From NCBI GenBank assembly GCA_903889845.1, contig CAISZB010000002.1, positions 1-13,117 of the forward strand: a stretch of DNA of 13,117 bases. Reading direction: 5' to 3'. How positions within the stretch are numbered: position 1 is the stretch's first letter; every line of letters starts with the position of its first letter. This stretch comes from an uncultured Verrucomicrobium sp. Its GTDB lineage: Bacteria > Verrucomicrobiota > Verrucomicrobiia > Methylacidiphilales > GAS474. The notes below the pieces were generated by a model, which was not told the DNA's origin, made no database searches, and saw only the letters and a program-made list of their open reading frames with translations. This document shows, in pieces, positions 1-5,408 of this stretch. The position numbers and the translations under genes were made by a program.

Positions 1-1027
1 CGCCCTGCGCAACGATCCCCGTCTCCCCCTCGCCACGCGGCAAAAAGTACAGGCCGTGGCCTCCCACCTGGGGTACCGAGCCAACCCCCTCATCTCCAAC
101 CTCATTTCCAGCATCAAGAAGGAGAGGATGCCGCCGGAACTGGGCGTCGTCGCCTTCCTCGACACACGCAAGCGGCCCACGGACCAACCGGAGCTGGCTC
201 TCAAGAAAGACCCCTTCTACCTCGGCGCTCTCCGGCGAGCCGAAGAATTCGGCTACCGCCTCGACGTCCTCCATCTGCAATCGCCCTCCATGACCTCGCG
301 CCGGATGAAGGGCATTCTCCAGGCGCGCGGCATCCGGGGCCTGGTCATCAATTCCTCCCACATCCCCCGGGGCCACCTCTCCCTCGATGTCTCCCCCTTC
401 GCCTGCGCCCTGCGCGGCTATAGCCAGCTCCGGCCCAACCTCCATCGCGTCTGTCACAATCATTTCCAGGGCCTCCTCCTCGCCATCCACTTCTTGCGGC
501 ACCTCGGCTATCGGCGCATCGGCATGATCGTGAACCAGCCCACCGACACCACAGTCAACGAACAATGGAGCGCCGGCTTCCTGAGCTATCAACAGCATCT
601 GCCCGCCTCGCTGCGAATCCCCCCCTACCTGCCGAAAAAACTGCTGAAGGACGAGGTGCTGCGCTGGTATCGCCGTCATTCTCCCGAGGTGATTCTGAGC
701 CCGGAGGGCGCCGTCTATCGCTGGCTGCGCCAGGCCGGGGTCGCTATTCCCGAGCGCGTCGGTTTCGCGAGCCTCGACCTCGATCAAAGTACGGAACCGG
801 GACTGGCCGGTATTTGGCAGAACCTCGCCGAGGCGGGCGCCGCAGCGGTCGACATGGTCACGGCGCAAATGCAGCGGAATGAATTCGGCATCCCGCCCAT
901 TCCGCGGCTCCTTCTCATCGAGGGCGTCTGGCGGGACGGCGCCAGCGTGCGGCGCCAACCGCCTTCCCCCGCGTTCCTCCCCGCGAAGCGAGGTGCCCCC
1001 GCCAAGCCCAGAAAAGTCCCTGCATGA
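1..1027 (+). CDS. LacI-family transcriptional regulator, N-terminus cut by window edge
   Basis: A DNA-binding sugar-responsive regulator is the likely product. The open frame runs from base 2, and the first residues (ALRNDPRLPLATRQKVQAVA, then HLGYRANPL) are the second half of a LacI helix-turn-helix plus hinge region. Roughly 20 N-terminal residues are therefore missing. The rest is a periplasmic-binding-protein-like effector domain: GVVAFLD opens its first strand, and LGYRRIGMIV and ERVGFASLDLD are further typical strands. The phrase RPNLHRVCHNHFQGLLLAIHFLRHLGYRRIG matches, from memory, LacI proteins common in Opitutales; such regulators often sit beside glycan-degradation genes. About 341 residues are visible, close to full family length. 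The C-terminal tail after the effector domain is Pro/Arg/Lys-rich. The effector sugar cannot be told. It ends six bases before the next open frame, in the same reading frame. Confidence 0.9.
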   Translation, partial: ALRNDPRLPLATRQKVQAVASHLGYRANPLISNLISSIKKERMPPELGVVAFLDTRKRPTDQPELALKKDPFYLGALRRAEEFGYRLDVLHLQSPSMTSRRMKGILQARGIRGLVINSSHIPRGHLSLDVSPFACALRGYSQLRPNLHRVCHNHFQGLLLAIHFLRHLGYRRIGMIVNQPTDTTVNEQWSAGFLSYQQHLPASLRIPPYLPKKLLKDEVLRWYRRHSPEVILSPEGAVYRWLRQAGVAIPERVGFASLDLDQSTEPGLAGIWQNLAEAGAAAVDMVTAQMQRNEFGIPPIPRLLLIEGVWRDGASVRRQPPSPAFLPAKRGAPAKPRKVPA

Positions 1028-1033
1028 TCCCCC

Positions 1034-1672
1034 TTGTCCTCCGGCGTTGCGGCCGCGAGGGTGATCCCTCACACCACGGGGAATGATGGAAAAGAGCCAA
1101 AACTCGAATGCGTTCTGAACCGGCGTGAAAACGTCGTCAACCTAGCGGAGGGCCTCGGCCAAGCCGATCGCGATTGGAAGGGCCCCCACGATCTTTCCGC
1201 CACAGCCGCGCTCACCTACGACGACACGGCGCTTCATCTCGCCATCGACGTGGAGGACGACATGCATTTCCAGACCGGGAACCCTTTTAAACTCTGGGAA
1301 GGCGACGGACTCCAGATCGCCCTCAAAATGAACGACAGCGACCTGAGTTATCTCCAGGCGGAGTTGGCCTACGTCCCCGGCAAGGGGCCTGTGGCCTGGG
1401 TCGATAAGGCCCCCTCCCACAGTCGCCTTGCCATCGGCGCCCTGCCCGAGGAGGTGACCCGCACGGCTTCGCGGGAAGGGAGTGTGACCCACTATCGAAT
1501 CGATTTCCCCTGGAGCAGCCTGGGCTTAAACGGCCCGCCTCAAGGGGCCTTCCGCTTCAGTTTCCTTGCCAATGACAATGACGGGGCCGGACGCAAACAG
1601 TGGATCGAGCTTTCTCCCGGCATCGGTCGCCAGCAAGACCCTTTCCTCTTCCCCTTGTTTCTCTGCAAATGA
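1034..1672 (+). CDS. CBM9/DOMON-like carbohydrate-binding domain protein, possibly 5'-truncated
   Basis: The 212-residue frame resembles CBM9-like sugar-binding domains (beta-sandwich, often attached to secreted glycosidases). Supporting phrases are DWKGPHDLSATAALTYDD, LHLAIDVEDDMHFQ, LWEGDGLQIALKMND and the closing HYRIDFPWSSLGL with FSFLANDNDG. The domain spans about residues 25-212, so the protein is essentially one domain. The start is weak: TTG at 1034 or GTG at 1061 are the only candidates before the domain, neither has a clear ribosome binding site, and the first in-frame ATG lies well inside the domain. No signal peptide is visible, which is odd for a family that is usually exported. 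The frame is the same as that of the LacI gene just upstream, separated by one TGA. It may be a remnant of a larger exported enzyme or a short cytoplasmic protein. Sugar specificity is unknown. Confidence 0.65.
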   Translation: MSSGVAAARVIPHTTGNDGKEPKLECVLNRRENVVNLAEGLGQADRDWKGPHDLSATAALTYDDTALHLAIDVEDDMHFQTGNPFKLWEGDGLQIALKMNDSDLSYLQAELAYVPGKGPVAWVDKAPSHSRLAIGALPEEVTRTASREGSVTHYRIDFPWSSLGLNGPPQGAFRFSFLANDNDGAGRKQWIELSPGIGRQQDPFLFPLFLCK

Positions 1673-1703
1673 ATCCCATTGGATCAAGGGCGACCATCCG
1701 GTT

Positions 1704-1737
1704 CCAACCTCAATCTCCTTCTCCACGAAGGGGTTGG
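1704..1737 (+). promoter_or_regulatory. Inverted repeat in leader of the PnuC-like gene
   Basis: CCAACC at 1704-1709 is matched by GGTTGG at 1732-1737, with possible T-G wobbles on both sides. It is one of three inverted repeats in the 132-base gap between the CBM9-like frame and the PnuC-like gene. The gap has no other visible gene. It may form part of a structured 5' leader; it does not match a riboswitch class I can recognise. Confidence 0.3.
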
Positions 1738-1757
1738 GTTCCCAGCCTCGCCAAGGG

Positions 1758-1772
1758 GCCCCACTCCGGGGC
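1758..1772 (+). terminator. GC hairpin, weak terminator or leader stem
   Basis: GCCCC and GGGGC flank a five-base loop. No T-run follows directly, so termination of the upstream CBM9-like frame is only a possibility. It could equally be the middle stem of a structured leader ahead of the gene at 1805. Confidence 0.3.
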
Positions 1773-1779
1773 ATAGTGT

Positions 1780-1800
1780 ACCTCCCCTTTTTCCGGAGGT
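1780..1800 (+). promoter_or_regulatory. Hairpin that can mask the ribosome binding site of the PnuC-like gene
   Basis: ACCTCC at 1780-1785 is the exact complement of GGAGGT at 1795-1800, with a nine-base pyrimidine loop. GGAGG is the Shine-Dalgarno sequence for the ATG at 1805. Folding of this stem would bury the whole site, so translation may be controlled by RNA structure, for example temperature or a ligand acting on the leader. Confidence 0.45.
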
Positions 1801-1804
1801 TCCC

Positions 1805-2197
1805 ATGACCCATCTCTCTTTCACCCCCCTCACCGCTTCCCTGATCGAATGGGGCGCCACCCTCCTTTCCCTCGTCGGGTTCTGGCTCTGCATCCAGCAC
1901 CGGGCGATTTGTTTCCTCTTCTTCCTCGTTGCCGACGCCGGATGGTTCGCCTCCGCGTGGGCCAACGACCATGCCTCCCTCCTGGCGCAGCAGGCGGTCT
2001 ATATCCTGATGAACGTCGTCGGGTATTACCTCTGGCGGCGGGACGAGCGGATGAAGGACCTCCTGGAGGAGGCGGAAAAGCGCCCGCTGAACGTCTCGAT
2101 TCAACCTAATGTGCTTTCTGTGCCGGCTTCTGGGGAAAGCGCCACACCAGCACCGCCATCAGTGCCAGGAGAACGAGCGACGCCGTGTAGCGGCTGA
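1805..2197 (+). CDS. Small PnuC-like membrane protein
   Basis: The 130-residue product has three predicted membrane helices at about residues 13-32, 33-52 and 58-77. The stretch SLLAQQAVYILMNVVGYYLW resembles the Gln- and Trp-containing helix of PnuC-type vitamin transporters (nicotinamide riboside and relatives), and EWGATLLSLVGFWLCI resembles the opening PnuC helix. PnuC proteins are about 200-250 residues with seven helices, so this is a half-sized relative that would need to oligomerise, or a different small membrane family. The substrate is unknown. The ATG at 1805 is chosen because GGAGG lies five bases upstream and the hydrophobic segment starts soon after; the frame is open further 5' but that part is low-complexity. 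The C-terminal 30 residues (Pro/Ser/Ala-rich) are encoded antisense to the end of the DUF347 gene and may be incidental. Confidence 0.65.
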   Translation: MTHLSFTPLTASLIEWGATLLSLVGFWLCIQHRAICFLFFLVADAGWFASAWANDHASLLAQQAVYILMNVVGYYLWRRDERMKDLLEEAEKRPLNVSIQPNVLSVPASGESATPAPPSVPGERATPCSG

Positions 2198-2864
2198 TCG
2201 CCAGGCCGCCGTGGCTGAGGGGCTTGTCGAGGAAGTCGCCGAGGACCGCCCCCAGCGGGCGCGTGAGGATGAAGGCCGACCAGAAGAGGACCGGGCGGGA
2301 GAGTTGGGTCTTGAAATGGAGCAGGGCGACGAGGACCAGCAGCGCCGCGAAGATCGCCGCGCCCCCGAGGTAGCCGAGGTCGGCCGTGTCGGCCACCCAA
2401 TCGCCGAGCGCCGTCCCCAGGGTCTGGGAGAACAGGATCGTCACCCAGTAGAAGGCCTCGGTCCGGGGCGTGCCCACCGTGTCGACGGCGATCGAGCCCG
2501 TGCTCCGGTACCAGGCGACGAGGGAGGCCAGGAGGAGCCCCAGCAGCAGCGCCGTCCCGCCCGCGTAGCCGATGCCGAGGGAGCGGTCGGCGTAATCGGC
2601 GAGGGTGGTGCCCACGGTGGTCGTCGCGACGATGGTCGTCCAATAGATCGCCGGATGGAATTTCTTGACGCAGATCTGGACGAGGACCGCCGCGATGAAG
2701 AGCGTCGCGAAAATCGCCGTGCCGACGAGGTAGCCCAGGTGCATCGACATGGAGACGGCGTCGCCGCCCGTCTCCCCCAGGGTGGTGGCCGCGATCTTGA
2801 TCAGCCAGAAAATCAGGGTCACTTCGGGCACCTTGCTCAAGACGCATTTCGTGCTGCGCTCCAT
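2106..2864 (-). CDS. Four-repeat DUF347 (COG4705) membrane protein
   Basis: This 252-residue integral membrane protein is built from four internal repeats, each with two hydrophobic helices. Each repeat begins near a conserved Trp (residues 20, 75, 140, 195) and carries a related motif: TTLGETGGD (27-35), TTVGTTLAD (82-90), QTLGTALGD (147-155) and RPLGAVLGD (202-210). This is the pattern of the DUF347 repeat family, which has no established biochemical role; transport is a guess from the architecture. KVPEVTLIFW follows ten residues after the start, as expected for a full-length member, supporting ATG at 2864. The spacing of an AAGGGCGGG stretch before the ATG gives a passable ribosome binding site. 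The gene is transcribed away from the beta-propeller gene at 2972 across a 107-base intergenic region with inverted repeats, and converges on and overlaps the PnuC-like gene by 92 bases. Confidence 0.85.
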   Translation of the reverse strand: MERSTKCVLSKVPEVTLIFWLIKIAATTLGETGGDAVSMSMHLGYLVGTAIFATLFIAAVLVQICVKKFHPAIYWTTIVATTTVGTTLADYADRSLGIGYAGGTALLLGLLLASLVAWYRSTGSIAVDTVGTPRTEAFYWVTILFSQTLGTALGDWVADTADLGYLGGAAIFAALLVLVALLHFKTQLSRPVLFWSAFILTRPLGAVLGDFLDKPLSHGGLAISRYTASLVLLALMAVLVWRFPQKPAQKAH

Positions 2865-2909
2865 GCCCGCCCTTTCTCGCGGCGACCGATGCCGAAGGCA
2901 ACCCTGAAA

Positions 2910-2929
2910 TCATGACATTCTTTTCATGA
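2910..2929. promoter_or_regulatory. Paired TCATGA palindromes, possible operator
   Basis: TCATGA occurs at 2910-2915 and again at 2924-2929, so the two hexamer palindromes are 14 bases apart centre to centre. On the minus strand TTGGCA followed 16 bases later by AAGAAT could be the promoter of the DUF347 gene, placing these sites over its spacer and -10 region. This is a candidate binding site only. Confidence 0.3.
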
Positions 2930-2939
2930 GGCCATCGTT

Positions 2940-2969
2940 GCCAATTCCCCGGACTCCGCAAGAATTGGC
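2940..2969. promoter_or_regulatory. Perfect 8-base inverted repeat just before the beta-propeller start
   Basis: GCCAATTC at 2940-2947 is the exact complement of GAATTGGC at 2962-2969, with a 14-base loop, ending two bases before the ATG at 2972. It could be an operator in the divergent region or, in RNA, a hairpin that occupies the ribosome loading site. No clear Shine-Dalgarno is present between the arms and the ATG. Confidence 0.4.
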
Positions 2970-2971
2970 GC

Positions 2972-3955
2972 ATGACGATCTTCCCACGCCTTTCCCTACT
3001 CGCCGTCTTACCCCTCCTGCTGGGAGGAGCCCTCGCGCTCCGGGCCGCCGAGGCCCCGCTAACGAAGGACGACCCGATCCTCGTCCCCGGCACGCACGGG
3101 CGGTTCGACTTCCTGGCCGTCGATGCGAAGACGGGAAGGCTGCTGACGCCCCACGCGGGCAACGGGACCCTCGATCTTTTCGACGCGGTGAGCGGGAAGC
3201 TGCTCCAGATCGTCCCGACGGGGAAGGCCCAGGGCGTCGCCGTCGATCCGGCGGCGGGGAAATACTACGTCTCCGTCAGTCGGGAAAAGAAGCTGGCGAT
3301 CGTCGACGCCGCCACGCTGAAGGTGGTAGGAGAGGTGCCGCTCCCCGGGGAGGCCGACGTCCTTGGCTTCGATCCCCGGAACCACACGGCCTACATCGGC
3401 CACGACGACGCGACGGAGGTCTGGGCGGTCGATGTGAAGACCAAGAAGGTCGTCGCCTCCATCCCCCTTCCCGAGGGACCCGAGGCGATCGTCTACGATG
3501 CGGCCCACGACCGGGTCTACGCCAATTCGAAGTCGGGAAATGCCGTGGCGGTGATCGATCCCGCTTCCAACCGGGTCGTCGCCTTCTGGTCCACGGCCCC
3601 GGCCCTGCTGCCCCACGGATCGGCAATCGACGCCCAGGGCAACCGGCTCCTCGTCGCCGGGGGGAACGGCAAGCTGGTGGCGATCGACCTGGCTTCGGGC
3701 CGGGTAACGGCCAGCGCCGACATCGCCCCGAAGGTCGATCAGATCGCCTACGATCCCGCATTGAAGCGGGTCTATTGCGCCAGCGGCACCGGCATCCTTT
3801 CCGTCGTCGACGCGGCGCAGGGGCTCCGCTCCCTGGGCGACGTCCCCACATCGCCCGGCGCGCATTCCGTGGCCGTCGATCCGAAGTCCCACGGCGTCTG
3901 GATCGCCTACGCCGCCGACAACGACAGCCCGGCCTTTATCCAGCGGTTGAAATAG
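2972..3955 (+). CDS. Exported YncE-like (YVTN-type) beta-propeller protein
   Basis: The 327-residue product begins with a signal peptide (RLSLLAVLPLLLGGALAL, probable cleavage near residues 26-28 after RAAEA). The remainder is a string of about 40-residue blades of the YVTN/YncE type: GRFDFLAVDAKTGRLL, GVAVDPAAGKYYVSV, EAIVYDAAHDRVYA, GSAIDAQGNRLLVAG, QIAYDPALKRVYCA and SVAVDPKSHGVWIAY each open a blade, each followed by a strand such as LAIVDAATLKVVGEV. Six to seven blades fit the length. No haem-binding CxxCH or catalytic motif is visible. The role is unknown; members act as periplasmic or surface binding scaffolds. The start at 2972 is the only one that gives the signal peptide, though its ribosome binding site is poor. 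It is divergent from the DUF347 gene and may share its regulatory region. Confidence 0.85.
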   Translation: MTIFPRLSLLAVLPLLLGGALALRAAEAPLTKDDPILVPGTHGRFDFLAVDAKTGRLLTPHAGNGTLDLFDAVSGKLLQIVPTGKAQGVAVDPAAGKYYVSVSREKKLAIVDAATLKVVGEVPLPGEADVLGFDPRNHTAYIGHDDATEVWAVDVKTKKVVASIPLPEGPEAIVYDAAHDRVYANSKSGNAVAVIDPASNRVVAFWSTAPALLPHGSAIDAQGNRLLVAGGNGKLVAIDLASGRVTASADIAPKVDQIAYDPALKRVYCASGTGILSVVDAAQGLRSLGDVPTSPGAHSVAVDPKSHGVWIAYAADNDSPAFIQRLK

Positions 3956-4018
3956 CGCCGGCGTGTGACATTCGCATGGCGTTCGATTTCCGGGCTTGAG
4001 GCGGGCTTGCTTCTTGAT

Positions 4019-4066
4019 TAAGAGGGGGTTGGACATCCCGAAAGGGTACGCCCCTGCAACCTCTTA
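4019..4066 (+). promoter_or_regulatory. Foldable 5' leader element ahead of the DUF1003 gene
   Basis: TAAGAGG at 4019-4025 pairs exactly with CCTCTTA at 4060-4066. Nested inside, GGG at 4026-4028 can pair with CCC at 4052-4054 and CCC at 4037-4039 with GGG at 4044-4046 around a GAAA tetraloop. The element ends three bases before the GGAG ribosome binding site at 4070-4073. The nested stems and GNRA loop look like a compact structured RNA. It does not match a riboswitch consensus that I can recall with confidence. Confidence 0.4.
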
Positions 4067-4081
4067 CCCGGAGAACCGATC

Positions 4082-4642
4082 ATGCCCACCGCCCTCGCCC
4101 CCGACGCCGCGTCCGTCCACGAATCGCATCCCCACCATCCCGCCCACCCGCGCCACCACTTCCGCTTCCACCTGCCCCACATCCACCTCACCACGGCCTT
4201 CGGCAACGACTGGTTCGCGCTGAAGGCGGAGGCCTTCGCCCGCTTCTTCGGGACGCCGGTCTTCCTCATCGGGCAGACCGTCATCGTCTGCGCGTGGATG
4301 GCACTGAACATCGTCAACGCGACCCACTTCGATCCCTATCCCTTCATCCTGCTGAACCTCGCCTTCAGCCTCCAGGCCGCCTACGCCGCGCCCCTCATCC
4401 TCCTGGCCCAGACGCGCCAGGCCGACCGGGATAAGGCCCACGCCGAGGCCGACGCCCAGCACCGCGAGGAGCTGGCGAAGGCGATGGCGGAGCGGCAGCT
4501 CCTCGCCGCGCAGCAGACGGAGAAGCTCGTCGAGCTGGTGAACCAGAACAACCAGATGACCGAGCTGATCAAGGAACTGAGCCAGCGGATCGAGGCGCTG
4601 ACCCGGGAGATGCACGGCCGGGTGCTGAACGAGCGGTCATAG
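4082..4642 (+). CDS. DUF1003 membrane protein with His-rich N-terminus and coiled-coil tail
   Basis: This 186-residue protein carries the DUF1003 (COG4420) core: two membrane helices at about residues 55-77 and 87-108, linked by the characteristic FDPYPFILLNLAFSLQAAYA and followed by APLILLAQTRQADRDK. The C-terminal part (about 113-177) is a charged, heptad-like coiled coil with Leu, Ile and Val at regular spacing. The first 35 residues contain ten His (HPHHP, HPRHH, HLPHIH), suggesting metal binding; this extension is unusual compared with the core family as I know it. The biochemical function of DUF1003 is not established. GGAG at 4070-4073 supports the ATG at 4082. The gene stands alone, between the beta-propeller gene and higBA, with a structured leader directly upstream. 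Confidence 0.85.
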   Translation: MPTALAPDAASVHESHPHHPAHPRHHFRFHLPHIHLTTAFGNDWFALKAEAFARFFGTPVFLIGQTVIVCAWMALNIVNATHFDPYPFILLNLAFSLQAAYAAPLILLAQTRQADRDKAHAEADAQHREELAKAMAERQLLAAQQTEKLVELVNQNNQMTELIKELSQRIEALTREMHGRVLNERS

Positions 4643-4660
4643 CCTTTCCGCCGGAAAACC

Positions 4661-4689
4661 TTGCCGATTGTATCTTCATGCGATACACT
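4661..4689 (+). promoter_or_regulatory. higBA promoter with overlapping palindromic operator
   Basis: TTGCCG at 4661-4666 and TACACT at 4684-4689 are separated by 17 bases and form a plausible sigma-70 promoter. TGTATC at 4669-4674 and GATACA at 4682-4687 form an inverted repeat across the spacer and -10, which is where an autoregulating HigA antitoxin would bind. The predicted transcription start falls at about 4696, at or next to the GTG start codon of higB. Confidence 0.6.
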
Positions 4690-4696
4690 TGCGGAC

Positions 4697-4975
4697 GTGA
4701 TTCATTCCTTCGCCTGCCGGGAGACCGAACGGCTTTGGCAGGAGGGGAAATCGGTTCGGTGGAAGGCTCTTGAGCGCCAGACGCTCAAGAAATTGGCCAT
4801 GCTGGCCGCCGCCCGGCGAATTGACGACTTGCGGGTTCCTCCGGGGAACCGGTTGGAGGCGCTGAAGGGGGACCGGGAAGGGTGCCACAGCGTCCGCATC
4901 GACCGACAGTGGCGGCTTTGCTTCCGCTGGGAGGCGGACGGAGCTCACGACGTGGAGTTGGTCGATTATCACTAA
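4697..4975 (+). CDS. higB: HigB-type toxin (RelE superfamily mRNA interferase)
   Basis: The 92-residue product matches HigB toxins of type II toxin-antitoxin systems, which cleave mRNA at the ribosome. It opens IHSFACRETERLWQEGKS, as HigB proteins do, and carries the family core PPGNRLEALKGDREG, SVRIDRQWRLCFRW and the closing VELVDYH. These include the basic and aromatic residues that position RNA. GTG at 4697 is chosen because family members begin directly with the I-x-S-F strand; the frame is open back to TTG 4661, but that part contains the promoter and operator. The toxin gene precedes the antitoxin, the reverse of most type II pairs and normal for higBA. The higA start lies 49 bases further on. 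No disruption is visible, so the toxin looks intact. Confidence 0.9.
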   Translation: MIHSFACRETERLWQEGKSVRWKALERQTLKKLAMLAAARRIDDLRVPPGNRLEALKGDREGCHSVRIDRQWRLCFRWEADGAHDVELVDYH

Positions 4976-5024
4976 GAGCTTACTGAAAAAATCGACCAAA
5001 AAAAACGACCCAAAAGGAGCGAAC

Positions 5025-5315
5025 ATGACAAAGACGGCGTTGAAGAAACTGGGTGTTCCCCTCGGAGCCGCCCGCGTCTCTCCCGGGGACATCCTCAAGG
5101 AAGAGTTCATGGAACCGCTGGGCCTTTCCGTCCGGGAATTGGCCCGAAGAATGGACGTCGGTCCCATGCGAATCAGCCAGATTGTGCAGGGAAAGAGAAC
5201 GATCACCGCCGGAACGGCTCTCCGGCTCGGTGCCGCCTTCGGTACCACCGCCTTGTTCTGGATGAATCTTCAGGCGAATCACGACCTGGCCGTGGCGGCG
5301 GGGGAAGAGGCGTAA
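5025..5315 (+). CDS. higA: HigA-type antitoxin, XRE-family helix-turn-helix
   Basis: The 96-residue product is the partner antitoxin and probable repressor of the higBA operon. SPGDILKEEFMEPLGLS at about residues 19-35 is the typical HigA opening, and the helix-turn-helix follows at 35-56 (VRELARRMDVGPMRISQIVQGKRTIT). TALRLGAAFGTTALFWMNLQANHDL is the conserved dimerisation region. A strong AAGGAG ribosome binding site at 5014-5019 lies five bases before the ATG. That contrasts with the weak initiation region of higB and would favour antitoxin excess. The 49 bases between the two genes are A-rich, with CGACC repeated on both sides of an A8 run. HigA is expected to bind the palindrome at 4669-4687. 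Confidence 0.92.
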   Translation: MTKTALKKLGVPLGAARVSPGDILKEEFMEPLGLSVRELARRMDVGPMRISQIVQGKRTITAGTALRLGAAFGTTALFWMNLQANHDLAVAAGEEA

Positions 5316-5348
5316 GTGACGATCGGGTGACATTTGCCGCGGCGCGAC

Positions 5349-5372
5349 GGCGGGGGCGAAAAAGCCCTCGCC
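5349..5372 (+). terminator. Strong hairpin between higA and argG
   Basis: GGCGGGGGC at 5349-5357 pairs with GCCCTCGCC at 5364-5372 (nine pairs, one G-T wobble) around a GAAAAA loop. It is followed only by TT, so it is a terminator of imperfect type, ending higBA, or alternatively a leader stem of argG. It lies 37 bases before the argG start. Confidence 0.45.
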
Positions 5373-5408
5373 TTCCGGCGCACCGCGCGTAGAAAGGGGG
5401 ACTCTCTT

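Noticed and set aside
2101..3162. Minus-strand open frame (353 codons) in a second frame over the DUF347 gene
   Set aside because: The product is Arg/Pro/Gly low complexity; the other minus frame has the four membrane repeats.
3059..4036. Minus-strand open frame (325 codons) opposite the beta-propeller gene
   Set aside because: It has no motif, and the plus strand has a signal peptide and regular blade repeats.
4019..4066. Known riboswitch class (fluoride, guanidine, preQ1, glycine) before the DUF1003 gene
   Set aside because: None of the conserved cores I recall for these classes is present, so only an unclassified fold is reported.
4661..4696. Upstream TTG start giving a 104-residue HigB
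   Set aside because: This segment contains the -35, spacer, -10 and palindrome, and HigB proteins normally start at the I-x-S-F strand reached from GTG 4697.
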